DNA of 52,920 bases from an uncultured Lachnospiraceae bacterium (GTDB lineage: Bacteria; Bacillota; Clostridia; Lachnospirales; Lachnospiraceae). Below, piece by piece: positions 27,334 to 39,200 of the stretch. The notes under the pieces were generated by a model. The model searched no databases and was not told the origin of the DNA. It worked only from the letters and a program-made list of their open reading frames with translations. The stretch is from NCBI GenBank assembly GCA_905235415.1, contig CAJOKX010000004.1, positions 1-52,920 on the forward strand, given 5' to 3'. The translations under genes and the position numbers were made by a program. Position 1 is the first letter of the stretch. Each line of letters starts with the position of its first letter.

Positions 27334-28533
27334 TTACATGTCCACTATTATAAGCTTCTCAACGTGATCTGACACGTAGTTTTCGATATTTTTCCGGTCT
27401 GACGATACCGACCCCTGCAGGAAAAACGGCTTCCCGCCGCCCCGTCCATGCAGCTGTGCATTCATTTCCTTCACGAATTCCTTCAGGTCCCCGCCGGTCC
27501 TGCCGACCGCATACCGGTATCCCTCTGCATCATCTCCCGAAAATGCAAAGACCTGAAAGGATGTCTTCTCCATCACCCGCGCGGCAAGCTTCTGGAGCAG
27601 CACAGGCGTGAACTGCTTTGCAAAGATCAGCACATCCCCCTTCTGGGATAATTCATCTGCCATGCGTTCGATCTGCTCGTAATGTATGCAGATGATCTCG
27701 CTCTTCATCTGTGCCTGGTCATCCAGGACCTTCTGCACATAGGAAGCGGTTTCCAGTGTTTTGCTGCTCAGGAGGACCGAAACCTGATGGTTCTGCTCCA
27801 GCACCCCTGAGAGGTAGTTGTACGCCCACCTGCCGCAGGTCATCTCCATGCGTGTGCCGCCTTTGAAGCGTTCATGGGACAGGATCAGCACCGGGCCGAT
27901 CTCCCCGGTATGGGACACATGCGTTCCGCAGCATGCACACACGTCAGCGCCCGGGATGCTCACCACGCGGATCTCGCCGTGCAGTTCTTTCTTGCTCCGG
28001 AATTCAACCGCCTGCGCCTGCTCTTCCGTATACAGATCTGTCCGTACCGGAACGTCTGACCACACGATCTCATTGGCCCGGCGCTCAATCTCCCGGAAGG
28101 CCTCATCCGGAATCTCTCCGTCCAGATCAATCGTCATCCTGTCGCCGCTCATATGGAACCCGACGTTGTTGTATCCGAAACGGGTATGGATGAGTCCGCT
28201 GACAATATGTTCCCCGGAATGATTCTGCATCCGGTCAAACCTGTATTCCCAGTCAATCTGCGCATGTATGCGCGCGCCTTCGTCCACCGGTCGGTCGCAC
28301 AGAAGGACGATCTGATCTCCGTCCTCCCTCGTATCCAGGACACGGATCATTTCCCCGCTCCCTTCAACCGTAAGACTTCCCTGATCGCCGCTCTGTCCGC
28401 CGCCTTCCGGATAAAACGCGGACCTGTCCGGCATGATCTCCCAGCGCTCTTCCTTTTCACTTTTTCTGCAGCAAAGGACGGATGCGTCGAACTCCTTCAG
28501 ATATACGTCTTCGTAGTAGAGCTTCTGTGTCAT
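27334..28533 (-). CDS. Alanyl-tRNA editing protein, AlaX-like with C-terminal DHHA1-type region
   Basis: FYPEGGGQSGDQGSL, NHSGEHIVSGLI, CACCGTHVSHTGEIGPV, LHGRGGGKPFFLQGS motifs. Confidence 0.92.
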   Translation of the reverse strand: MTQKLYYEDVYLKEFDASVLCCRKSEKEERWEIMPDRSAFYPEGGGQSGDQGSLTVEGSGEMIRVLDTREDGDQIVLLCDRPVDEGARIHAQIDWEYRFDRMQNHSGEHIVSGLIHTRFGYNNVGFHMSGDRMTIDLDGEIPDEAFREIERRANEIVWSDVPVRTDLYTEEQAQAVEFRSKKELHGEIRVVSIPGADVCACCGTHVSHTGEIGPVLILSHERFKGGTRMEMTCGRWAYNYLSGVLEQNHQVSVLLSSKTLETASYVQKVLDDQAQMKSEIICIHYEQIERMADELSQKGDVLIFAKQFTPVLLQKLAARVMEKTSFQVFAFSGDDAEGYRYAVGRTGGDLKEFVKEMNAQLHGRGGGKPFFLQGSVSSDRKNIENYVSDHVEKLIIVDM

Positions 28534-28615
28534 GCGCTCTTTACACCTCTCCATGCATAATGATTCATTCATGCATATCTCCAACAAGTTATCAGTATAT
28601 CGTGTGTATGCTTCG

Positions 28616-28645
28616 TTGACAAGGTTCGAAATCCTCGCCTATACT
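28616..28645 (+). promoter_or_regulatory. Predicted promoter of the Cof-type HAD gene
   Basis: TTGACA (28616-28621), 18-bp spacer, TATACT (28640-28645). Confidence 0.65.
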
Positions 28646-28696
28646 GATTCTGACACCGCGGGTATCATCACCAGATTCGTTGACAGGAGTCCTCAC

Positions 28697-29533
28697 ATGA
28701 GTCAGAACACTGCAGGCAGGAAGATCTTTTTTACTGATATTGACGACACCCTTCTGAACACTGACAAAACGCTCAGCGACAAAAACAGGGAAGCGCTGGA
28801 TCATTTTCTGGAGCTGGATCATATTCTGTGCATGTCAACCGGGCGTGCGCTGAACGGCGCGTCCGCCCTGCTGAAGCGGCTGGACCTGTATGGCAGAAAG
28901 AATGTCCTTATCAGCAGCTTCAACGGCGGCCTGATCTATGACACACATGAAGAAAAAACACTGCTTCGTAAGACGATCCCTCTCGACACGGTGTACCGCG
29001 CTTTTGATCTTGCTTCCGATTTCGGCGTCCATATCCAGACCTACACGGATGATGCCGTCGTAACGCAGACAGACAACCATCATCTGCGCAAGTATCTTTC
29101 CATCCAGAAGCTTGAAGTCGTCTTCACCAGCGACATCCGGACGTTTCAGATGAATCCGCCCGTCAAGCTCCTGTCCCTGGACTATGACGATCCGTCCCAC
29201 CTGACGGCCTTCAGGGATGTCCTTGGGGAGCGGATGAACGGGGAACTGGACTGCTTCAATTCCAACCCGAATCTTCTGGAGATCGTCCCCAGCGGCGTCA
29301 ATAAAGGCTCCTCCCTGCATTTTCTTGCAGACTATTATCATCTGCCGATCGAAAACACCATCTCCGCCGGAGATGCAGAGAACGACCTTCCCATGATTCG
29401 TGAAGCCGGCATCGGGTGCGCCATGAAGAATGCAGATGATGCGCTGAAGGCGGTCGCCGATTATGTCACGGAGCGTGACAACAATCACGGCGGCGTTGCA
29501 GAGATTCTCGACACCTTCTGCTTCAGTCAGTAA
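28697..29533 (+). CDS. Cof-type HAD-IIB family hydrolase
   Basis: IFFTDIDDTLLNTDKTLSDKNREAL, CMSTGRALNGA, VNKGSSLHFLADYY, SAGDAENDLPMIREAGIGCAMKNA. Confidence 0.95.
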   Translation: MSQNTAGRKIFFTDIDDTLLNTDKTLSDKNREALDHFLELDHILCMSTGRALNGASALLKRLDLYGRKNVLISSFNGGLIYDTHEEKTLLRKTIPLDTVYRAFDLASDFGVHIQTYTDDAVVTQTDNHHLRKYLSIQKLEVVFTSDIRTFQMNPPVKLLSLDYDDPSHLTAFRDVLGERMNGELDCFNSNPNLLEIVPSGVNKGSSLHFLADYYHLPIENTISAGDAENDLPMIREAGIGCAMKNADDALKAVADYVTERDNNHGGVAEILDTFCFSQ

Positions 29534-29574
29534 AGCCCGCCTTCTCGCTTACAAGATTGCGTCTCGTAAATTGT

Positions 29575-29616
29575 AAAAACCTCTGTACGGCGGATTCCGC
29601 ATCGTACAGAGGTTTT
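29575..29616 (+). terminator. Strong rho-independent terminator after the HAD gene
   Basis: aaaacctctgtacg-loop-cgtacagaggttttcttc. Confidence 0.88.
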
Positions 29617-29739
29617 CTTCGAAGAATCCTCAGATTCTGTTTATGTCCCGGTATTCTTCCGCTGCGTCACGCGCATCCGGTCAGAATACCATCTCCCTGT
29701 CACGTTTCTTTATTCTCAGATACTCCCCTTGTATCGTGC

Positions 29740-32700
29740 TTATTTTCTCTTCTTTCTCCGGGACATCACAACCACCAGTACAATAATCAGTACCAGGGCC
29801 GCTCCGCCGGCAATCATCAGAGGAAGCAGCGGGCTGGTGTCGCCGGTTTCGACGGACAGGGTTGTGACTACATGGAAGGTGACTGACTTGGAAACCGTCG
29901 TTCCGTCCGCCGACCAGCTCGATCCGTCAAATACATCTTTGGCGAATGTCACCGTAAGCGTGTAGTCGCCGACTGCATTGATGGCCATCGAAGTTGTGTA
30001 CGGCGCGGAGGACCAGGATCCCGTCACGCTGCCGATCTGATATCCGACCGGTCTGTATCTGTAATCACCGGGATTGCGTCCGGACTTATCCATACCCGCA
30101 CCGATTGCGGTAAAGGACAGGGTCGCTCCCCTCAGGTATTCTTTCCCGTTTTCAAGACCTGTGATGGCGTTGTCGTTCGGATTCGGTCCGTTGTGATAGG
30201 ACGCCTGTACGGTCGCATTCGAAGCGCCCATCGTCAGGGTTGCGTAATAGTCTTCGGAATCTGCGATCACAGCGCTCCCCTTCGTAACACTCCAGCTGTC
30301 GAATTCCTTTCCTGATTCCGGATAATTCGCAGTGATTGAAACCGTTTCCCCATTCTCATAGGTACCGGAACCGGATCCGTTCTTCACGGTAAGATCATAA
30401 TCGACCTTTACCTTTTTGTAATTCGCGGTAACGGTCGCATTCCCCGCGCCCATGGTAAAGGTGGTCTGCGCGCTGGATGCGTTCGCGACGCTTCCGGAGC
30501 CTTCCACCTTCCAGGAAGAGAATTCATATCCGTTCTTCGGCGTGCCGGCCTTCAGCACAGCGGTCTCCCCTTCTGCAAGAGACGTCTTGTCCGCGCTGCC
30601 GCTCTTTACAGTAAGCGTATACTGAACCTTTTTATAATTTGCAGTCACAGTCGCATCCCCTGCGCCCATCGTAAAGGTGGTCTGTGCGCTGGATGCATTC
30701 GCAACGCTTCCGGAGCCTTCCACCTTCCAGGATGAGAACACGGATCCGGCCGGCGGCGTATCCGCCTTCAGCACTGCGGTATCCCCTTCTGCAAGAGACG
30801 TCTTGTCCGCGCTGCCGTTCTTTACGGTAAGCGTATGCTGAACCTGACTGTAATTGGCGGTCACTGTCGCATCCCCTGCGCCCATCGTAAAGGTGGTCTG
30901 CGCGCTGGATGCGTCGTCAACGCTTCCGGAGCCATCTACCGTCCAGGATGTAAACACATATCCTGCCGCCGGATCATCCGCTGTCAGGGAAGTGCTTTCA
31001 CCTTCGGAAAGGGAAGTCTTCTCTGCGCTGCCCGATACGACGCTCAGTGTATATACGTCGGCGTCCTCCTGCCCTTCATCAGGCTCTTCATCGCCTTCAT
31101 CTGCCGGCTCAAGCTGGTCATCCGAACCGTCATCTGCAGGCTGCTCCTGCTCATCCGATCCGTCGTCTGCCGGCTCAAGCTGCTCATCCGATCCGTCGTC
31201 CGCGGGTGCGCTCTGATACTGCGCCGTGAGCGAAACTTCATTCGCCGGCATCCGGATCGTCAGCTGCTCCGCGCTCTTCTGATCTTCATCCAGGTCTATA
31301 CCATCCGCAGTCCAGCCTGTAAACTGCAGGCCGTCCTTCCGGGCCGCGGTAACCGTAACCTCTGTGCCTTCCTCAACCTGTGAAGGATCCAGATCTTCTG
31401 CGATCTCCCCATCCGTCACATTCAAAGCGGATCTGACCGCATGCGGTTCACTCTGCGGTTCCGGCTGCGGTTCACTCTGCGGTTCGCTCTGCGGCTCCGG
31501 CTGCGGTTCGCTCTGCGGTTCCGGCTGCGGCTCGCTCTGCGGTTCCGGCTGCGGCTCACTCTGCGGCTCACTCTCCGGCTGTGCCTCCGTATAGGAAGCT
31601 TCCACACGGATTACTTTGTTCCCGTCCATTGCTGCAGAAGAATCCATGCGGATCTCAGTCTGCTCACTGTCTGCATCTTCTATAATCAGCGCGTCATCAT
31701 CCGTCTTCCATCCGGAGAAGACATACCCTTCCGGATTGGATGCGGCCGTTTCAATCTGCTCAGAAAACTCTCCGCCGGTATATGTGTAATATCCGGTCGA
31801 AGGCCCGTTCCATTCCGGATCAATATAATCAACATATATCTCACAGGTGTATGAAGGCGCAGCTTCCGCCGCTGCAAGAGATGCATCGTCAGCGTTCATC
31901 TCAGCGGGGATCTCATCGGCTTCTTCCGGACCGATCTGGATCACATCGTCTTCCGCATCCGGAATCAGAATCCCGGACTCAGCGCCTGCGGCATCCGCAT
32001 TCAGCTCATCTGCAAGCTCATCAAACGCATCACCGGCATCCTCCTGATCCGCGTTCTCCTGACCTTCTTCCGCAGCCGCCTGCGCATCAGGGCTCTCCTG
32101 CGCTTCCTCCTGAGGCGCCGCACCGAATACCGGCACAAACACCAGGTGATCATTCATTCCGCTGACAGTGAAGCTGAGGCGTCCTCCTGCGGCATTGACC
32201 GCGTCCGCTCCAAGCTCCTGTGCGCTGTAGAGTTCCGGTATCCCAAGCTGTCCGATCTCATCATCTGAGACCCGGTTCATGGAGCCGTCCGGCTGTACCC
32301 TGTACACAGACCATCCGGTGAATGCCTGAGAGGGATCTGATGCGGGCGTATAGTTCAGATAGACGGAAGTTCCGTTTACATATGCGGCCGCGTCGATATC
32401 GGAAGCATAGACGGTCTGGTACGCTCCGTCCTCATCGGTATAAGAGTAGGAGGCATCTCCCCTGAGCGAATAGGATGAATCCCTGCCCGGTCCGCCTGTA
32501 TACGGATCCTGCTCATCGGTTCCGGATGATCCGTATGCAACCTCCACGATACCGCCGATCGTTTCGAGCACATACGCAGATCCCATGACCGGCTCTGCAT
32601 CCGAACCTTCTGAAAACACGGGATTGCCTTCCTCATCAAAGACGGGATTGCCTTCCTCATCGAATACCTGCTCCGGTTCTCCGGCGTCCATGTATTCGCC

Positions 32701-33012
32701 CGATTCAACCGGATACTCTGTCACCGAGTAGACTCTTCCGGTATTGTTGACCCAGCACGGTGTCCCGTCATCCAGGACATCCGAAGCGGTTTCCGGAATG
32801 TCTGCGTACAGGTTGTCCGCCCCCAGATAGATCTCTGTATTGGCAATCCTGTCCCCGGGGTAGATCCTGTCCTGCACTCCATTGCCTGACAATACCTGCC
32901 CCGATGCGCCGGTCGCGTCATAGGTAACCGGATCCGCGATGGCCCCTGCGGTCATGCTGACTGCCAGGATGCAAGCTGTCAGAAATCCTGTGATCTGTCT
33001 CCTGCTCTTCAT
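29740..33012 (-). CDS. Secreted, membrane-anchored repeat protein (bacterial beta-repeat domains, E/P/Q/S-rich spacer)
   Basis: Signal peptide MKSRRQITGFLTACILAVSMTAGAIA; tandem YTLTVKNGSADKTSLAEGxTAVLKA...GAGDATVTANY repeats; SEPQPEPQ tract; C-terminal TGDTSPLLPLMIAGGAALVLIIVLVVVMSRRKKRK. Confidence 0.9.
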   Translation of the reverse strand: MKSRRQITGFLTACILAVSMTAGAIADPVTYDATGASGQVLSGNGVQDRIYPGDRIANTEIYLGADNLYADIPETASDVLDDGTPCWVNNTGRVYSVTEYPVESGEYMDAGEPEQVFDEEGNPVFDEEGNPVFSEGSDAEPVMGSAYVLETIGGIVEVAYGSSGTDEQDPYTGGPGRDSSYSLRGDASYSYTDEDGAYQTVYASDIDAAAYVNGTSVYLNYTPASDPSQAFTGWSVYRVQPDGSMNRVSDDEIGQLGIPELYSAQELGADAVNAAGGRLSFTVSGMNDHLVFVPVFGAAPQEEAQESPDAQAAAEEGQENADQEDAGDAFDELADELNADAAGAESGILIPDAEDDVIQIGPEEADEIPAEMNADDASLAAAEAAPSYTCEIYVDYIDPEWNGPSTGYYTYTGGEFSEQIETAASNPEGYVFSGWKTDDDALIIEDADSEQTEIRMDSSAAMDGNKVIRVEASYTEAQPESEPQSEPQPEPQSEPQPEPQSEPQPEPQSEPQSEPQPEPQSEPHAVRSALNVTDGEIAEDLDPSQVEEGTEVTVTAARKDGLQFTGWTADGIDLDEDQKSAEQLTIRMPANEVSLTAQYQSAPADDGSDEQLEPADDGSDEQEQPADDGSDDQLEPADEGDEEPDEGQEDADVYTLSVVSGSAEKTSLSEGESTSLTADDPAAGYVFTSWTVDGSGSVDDASSAQTTFTMGAGDATVTANYSQVQHTLTVKNGSADKTSLAEGDTAVLKADTPPAGSVFSSWKVEGSGSVANASSAQTTFTMGAGDATVTANYKKVQYTLTVKSGSADKTSLAEGETAVLKAGTPKNGYEFSSWKVEGSGSVANASSAQTTFTMGAGNATVTANYKKVKVDYDLTVKNGSGSGTYENGETVSITANYPESGKEFDSWSVTKGSAVIADSEDYYATLTMGASNATVQASYHNGPNPNDNAITGLENGKEYLRGATLSFTAIGAGMDKSGRNPGDYRYRPVGYQIGSVTGSWSSAPYTTSMAINAVGDYTLTVTFAKDVFDGSSWSADGTTVSKSVTFHVVTTLSVETGDTSPLLPLMIAGGAALVLIIVLVVVMSRRKKRK

Positions 33013-33163
33013 ACCTGTTTCCTCTCTTCTGCGCGGGCCTGTCCTCTTCAAACTGTCAGACGCCCACCTTTTTGGTTAATTGCATCATATCACCCGTCCT
33101 ATGCGCTTTCGCACGTATTCCTCGAAAGGTATTCTGAAGAGTTTCTTAACATGCCGGACTGTT

Positions 33164-33209
33164 AAAAACTGCCGGGAGTCCGCATATCAGATTGACGGAT
33201 TCCCGGCAG
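33164..33209 (-). terminator. Rho-independent terminator of the giant surface-protein gene
   Basis: minus strand ctgccgggaatccg-loop-cggactcccggcag followed by TTTTTA. Confidence 0.85.
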
Positions 33210-33233
33210 ATCACTCATATTGTATCAATCGCT

Positions 33234-36200
33234 TTATTTGATCTTGATCTTATAGGTCGCTTTTTTGTTTGTGCCGTCAGTCGCCATGGCCGTGATCTTA
33301 ACAGTCTTCCCTTTCGCCCCGGCACTCGCAGTCACTTTTCCGCTGGTGCTTACCGTCGCCAACGCCGGGTTTGAGGAACTCCACAGCACTTTCTTGTTTG
33401 CTCCTTTCTTTGCGGTAACTTTCGCCTTCAGTTTAATGGTCTTTCCGGCTTTTACGGTTTTCTTTCCTGTGATTTTAACCTTCTTCACCGGATTCTTTGC
33501 AACTGTGATCGTCCAGGAAGCAGTCACTCCGCTTCCATCTTTCGCAGCCGCCGTAATTGTAACCTTTTTGCCCGCAGTTTTCTTTTTGATGATCTTTACA
33601 TTTCCTGATCCATCCACCGTCGCAATCTTTGGGTTGCTGGAGCTCCAGTGGATTGCCTTGTTTGAGGCATTCTTCGGGTAAATGTCCGCGCCCAGTTTCA
33701 ACCCCTTTCCGGGAGCAATTTTTGTTGACAATCCGGACAGGACGATACGGTTGACAGCAATCCTTCGTTTTCCGTTACCGGATCCGCCTCCGGAATCTTT
33801 ATCCGGACCGGGCTGCGGAGTATCTCCGCCACTCTGGCCTCCCGGATCTGAAACATGAATGGTACGGGATCTCTTAACACCCGCCACCTCTGCATACACC
33901 GTTCCATCTCCTGCCATCTCTGCAGCAATATAGACCTTTCCGTCATATGTATCATCTGACAGGACTCCATTGCTGCCGCACGACCACTGCAAAGGCAGGA
34001 TCACATTTTCAAACCGGGAGGGCTGTATGTTGTAGATGTACGGCGCGAACATGAATCCTACCGTCAGATAATCAGGCCCTCCGATCGAAAAGTCTGTAAT
34101 CGCAAACGGCTCTGCGGAAGAAGACAGATCTTCCACTTTGAATCCGTTACCGTTTACACTGCTGTCCGAACTTAGTGTGATCTTCAGGGCGCTGCCTTCC
34201 ACCAGAATGGTTCGTCCTCCCAGCTGTACGCCGGTCGCCGTCATTACTTCCGTCCAGGCCCCGTCCTGATATCCACTGATGATCAGGAAGTCATATCCAT
34301 CTTCTACCTCGGTATCCTCCGAGAAGGTTACAAGCATATAGGATGCACCCGGATCGCGGTAGATCCAGGATTCCTCCATATCATTACCATACTCCAGGCA
34401 TTCCAGATCCACGATGTCAGTAACCGTATGAACCGGATTGCCGTCTTCATCGACCTCCGGATCAGCGACAACAATCTTCACAGAAACGCTGACAGTACCC
34501 GCAGACACCGTGAGCGTTGTCTCACCCTGGGAGATTGCCTGAACCTTTCCGTCCTGCCCTGCCTCGGCAACCTGAGGATCCGCAGTTACCCACTCTACCG
34601 GGCTTTCCGCGGCCTCCTGCGGAAGAATCTCAACGCGGAAGGTTTTCGATGAACCGGTCGGAATCGAGATGGTCTCCCCATCTTCCACTTCCGTATCTCC
34701 CACATAGAGCGACAGGCTCTCCGGCTTCGGGATGAAATTCACATGTACCAGGCAGGACCGCAGGACACCTGTATCCTCCGACCTGGCGTAGATCCGGCAG
34801 GTTCCGGTGGCCAGGCCGGTCACCGTCCCGTTCTCATCCACCGTCGCGATGGATTCCTTCTGGCTGAACCAGGTAACAGCCTTGTTCTGTGCATCCTCCG
34901 GAAGCGTCTGGGCTTGCAGCGTGATCACAGGCTCTTCATCGGTCAATGTTACTTCTGTCTGGCTGAGTGAAACCGCCTGCACGCGCACATCCCTCTTTAT
35001 ATGGAACGCGACATCCCGGTTATGATCACCCGGAACAGCATCTCCATTCTTCAGACGAATCTGCAGGTTCAGATCCTCCACGCTGTCCCAGTCCACTCCG
35101 TTAACGCTGGTACTATACCCGGTCACTGCATCATGTCCCAGACCGGAGTAGGCAAAGGACTCATAGACCTTTCCTGTATCCGCATCTACGATCTCTACCG
35201 TATGTGCGGAGACTTCGTAGCCGGTATTCTGAATGGAAATATCCAGCAAACCTTTCTTTCCGAATATATTCTTGCGGACTGCAATATAGACAACCTCAGT
35301 CCCGATGTCCGCCATAGCAGATGCATCTGAATAGGAAGCGGAATTATCCGGATCCGTTACACGGATCGTCAGTTTTCTTGCGGTCAGTGTATCCGGAAGC
35401 GTAATCTCGTACTCTTTCATTACCGACGCGCCGGCCGAAAGTGTCTCCTCCACATCCTGAGACAGATACGTGATCCCCTCAGAATCGGTGATATCCACAT
35501 GATACCTGGACGCATCCGCCGTTCCCTCATTGCTCAGAACCGCTTCCACCGTGATCTTTGCTCCGGGAGCAACAGTGTAAGGATCCGTCAAAATGGAAGA
35601 AACCTTCAGGTGGGACGCGCTTCCGACATGTTTGCACAGCAGCTGGTTCGTCCCGATATAATCCCGCTTAGAGATGTCAACCGCTCTCTGATTGCAGGTG
35701 ACAAGAAGCTCGCCATTTACAAAGGCTGCCGATACGGACTCCACATAGTTTCCGGAACCGGAGGATGGTACGATCGCCACTTCCTCTGACCAGGAGTGTG
35801 TGGAAGCACTGTAGCGCCTCATATATGCACTGGATTCATTATCCCCGTTGCGGGTGTACAGCACAGCCATATCCCCGGAGGAAGGATCCGTCACGGTACT
35901 GCGGATCCGGCCGATAATCATACCACCGGCTTCTTCCTGCAGTCCCGTCAGGCTCTGCATCTGCACCAGTCCGCTCTCGGTATCGTTGACCAGCAGGATC
36001 TGCCCCTCCCCTGAAGGAACAAATACCGCAGAGGACGCGCTTCCGGAAAGCTGTGCAGCCGTTCCGTCTGCACAGATGGCTCTGCACACATGGCCCTGAT
36101 CGGACAGGCTGCTGTCTGTCTCCCCATACACAAATACCGGTTCCCCATCGATCTGTCCAAAGGAAACAAATGAGAATCCGCCATCAATATCCGCAGCCTT

Positions 36201-39200
36201 CTGCGTATTCCAGGTTCCTGTCTTCCTCACAAAATAAACACTGTTGGTCCCGGTTATGCACCACAGATCGCCCTCACTGTTCGCAACATATGATATCGCC
36301 GGGGCGCCGCCTGCGCCCGTCACACACAGCGCTGCCTCATAGGAATCGTTCTGCGTCAGATTCTCCGCATTCGCAAACCCTTCTCCCGTAAATTCGGCAA
36401 AGGCAGCTTCCGTACCTGCCATCACCTGCGTATAGCTCATGTTGGAAGAAATGCTTCCGGAAGCGTTGTTCCATACGACATAAGCCCTCTGTCCGTCCGA
36501 CCATACACTCGGCTGGAAATCTGCCGTACCGTCATCCCACACAGGGGCCGGATCTGTCCATTTCTTTGAAGACGCGCTGTAGATGCTGTACATCAGCGTG
36601 GACTTGTCATAGCTGTTTTCACGCGACGTGTCATCGCTCAGGAAAACCATCGCGGTCTGGCCGCCTGCCTGGAGCATAAGCGGAGCACTGTCCGGATATG
36701 CTTTCTGCTGCAGCGTAGACGCATTGGCGGAGGCTCCTTTCCAACTGGCGGTCAGAGCATTGTAGGCAGCCCTGTCATATGTGGAAAGCTCCTCCTGAGC
36801 AGCGCTCTGCAGGACTTCCTGCACGCTCTCATTCTCCGAAGGATCGGACGCTGCCTGCAGGCCGCTGGACTTGCGTTCTCCGGTATCGGGATCCAGATTC
36901 AGGAAATAATACGTATCTGACTTCAGCAGGGGCCAGTCAAGCACGGATCCGCCGGCAAGACGCGCGGAGACTCCTAACGTACCTTTCGCGTAGACCTGAT
37001 AGATGCCATTATATCCCTTATCCGTCAGAAACTGTGCCTTCGTTCCCATCACGGCCTGGCCGTACCCGCCTACTGAGAACACATTGGCGAGTCCGATTCC
37101 GCCATATCCGTTGATGGTTGCTTCCCCTTCCACGCCCAGCTTCTTAAATTTAAATTTCACGTCCTTCACGGACCAGTCTACATTGATTTCCGTTCCGGCG
37201 GAAAACTTTCCGCTGACATCAAATTCGAATACCATGAGATACGGCCCCTGTACCTCACCGCCTCCGCCGGCCTCCAGGACCACATAAAACTTCACGTCCG
37301 CATCTTTAGCGCCCCAGTCGTAGGTTCCGTATCCGAAAACATTTACGCCAAATTTGATCTTGCCGGTTGCCTCGCACTTCTTTTCCAGCTTCTCTTTCAG
37401 CGTCTCCCAGCCAAGAACATCCTCCCAGGCTTTCCCGCTGATCAGGGTTTTCAGCTCATATTCTTCCTTCCAGTTTTCCCGGATCCGTCCAAAGCCTTTC
37501 TTGTCTCCTTCATATTTCTCCTCTCCGCTGTATTCGAACAGATTTATCTTTATCTCCACTTTCTCCGAGGTAGTCTTGATACTCACAGGAGTGTTCAGAA
37601 ACGGAAGCGAAATCTTTGCACCGCCGAAAAATGGTGCGTCCTCCGGTACCGTGAAGCTGATTCCGTCCATGAGGGAGAACTCTGTCTTAACCGTAGATCC
37701 CTTCATGATGAGAAGGTGAATCTCCGTATCATGCTCCTCCCCGTTTTTGTCCACAACCCGCACATAGATGGGCCGGTCTTCCTTCTTCCGCAGACTCGTG
37801 ATCTTCTGCGTAACAGCAAACCTGGTCAGGGCAATCCTGTCAAATGTTCCGTCTTCAGAACGCTCGATCACGGTATCCTCCAGATCGTCCGCCGCATCCG
37901 GCTGAACAATCTCGTAGTGGTCTATCTGATCGCTGTCCGTCAGAAGCTTTACTTCAAACTTTGCTGCTGCTTCTTCGATCTCCCGGTCCAGCGTGATCTC
38001 CTCAGAGATCAGCTCATAACGGTATCCGGAATAGGTCATGATACAGGAGAGTACCGTATAGGGATCCGCAGATGCCTCATCAATGACTCGGAAGGTGAAC
38101 CGGCGGGTATCCGGCATGATAAACAGCTCATCCCTGTAGGTATAATAACCCTCCGTCTCCACCAGGATCCCCGTCCGTGGTTCGCTGCGTCCGTCATCCC
38201 CATCCACATAAGGCATCGTGACCGATCCCTCTTCTCCGGTCGTCATCACGACAGAATCCGCGCCTGTTCCGTATGTGACAATGGCTCCCTCTACCGGTTC
38301 GCCATCCTGATCCACCACCGTGATCTGACATTCGTTCTCTGCCATCTCTTTCTCCGGAGCCATATGGATCGTCACAAGATCCGTGACAGATCTGGGAACC
38401 GGATATCCCCAGCAGCATTTCGAATCGAATTTCCATACACGGTTGAAATCCCAGGTGATATAGGATGCCTCCTCCTTCATCAGGGACGTAATAAGGGGCC
38501 GGCTGGTAGAACAGTTATCTTCACTATTCGTATATTCATAGATTTTTCCGGACGGAACCAGTGCAATATCGAAATAACTGTAAAGAAGATTTCCTGTGTT
38601 GTAGCTGGTGATCGCTCCGGAGCGCGACACAGCGCCGGCGTTTTCCGCAACCATTCCGATATCATAACAGCGCTCGATGGTTCCTCCGTTTCTGCCGGCG
38701 ATGCCCCCTGAATACCCGTGAGTGGGAATATATCCATAGTCAAGGCTGTCCTCTATGGTTCCTTCGTTGCTTCCGGTTATCCCGCCGTTGCATGCCATGA
38801 CATCGTTGTTGTTGACATAAGCTTCATTGACACATTCGCGGATCGTCGTCCCGGAGCCCACGGTACCTGCTATTCCTCCGGCGTAGTAGCCGGATCTCAC
38901 ATCCATCTTGTTCACGCATGCTTCGATCGTCAGCTCCCCTCCGGACGCATCGCCCATGATTCCTCCGGCCTCGGTGGAGACTGCCCCGAGGAGAGTGCCC
39001 TCCGATACGCAGTGACGCACGGTCACCTTTCCTTTCACTCCATTATCCGAGAAATTCTGCAGGATGCCGCCCTTCGCGGCTTTCATGCCGGTTCCGTCCA
39101 TGGTTCCGCTGTATCTGCAGTCCTCGATCGTCGCTCCGCTTCCGCCGGTCGCGCTTTTTCCGTTTTCCTTTTGAAAGATAATGGTCTGTATGATACCACC

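Noticed and set aside
31364-31854. Plus-strand ORFs with CGSLCGSGCGS or RFRLRFTLRF repeats
   Set aside because: Other-frame or antisense readings of the SEPQPEPQ-coding repeat of the surface-protein gene.
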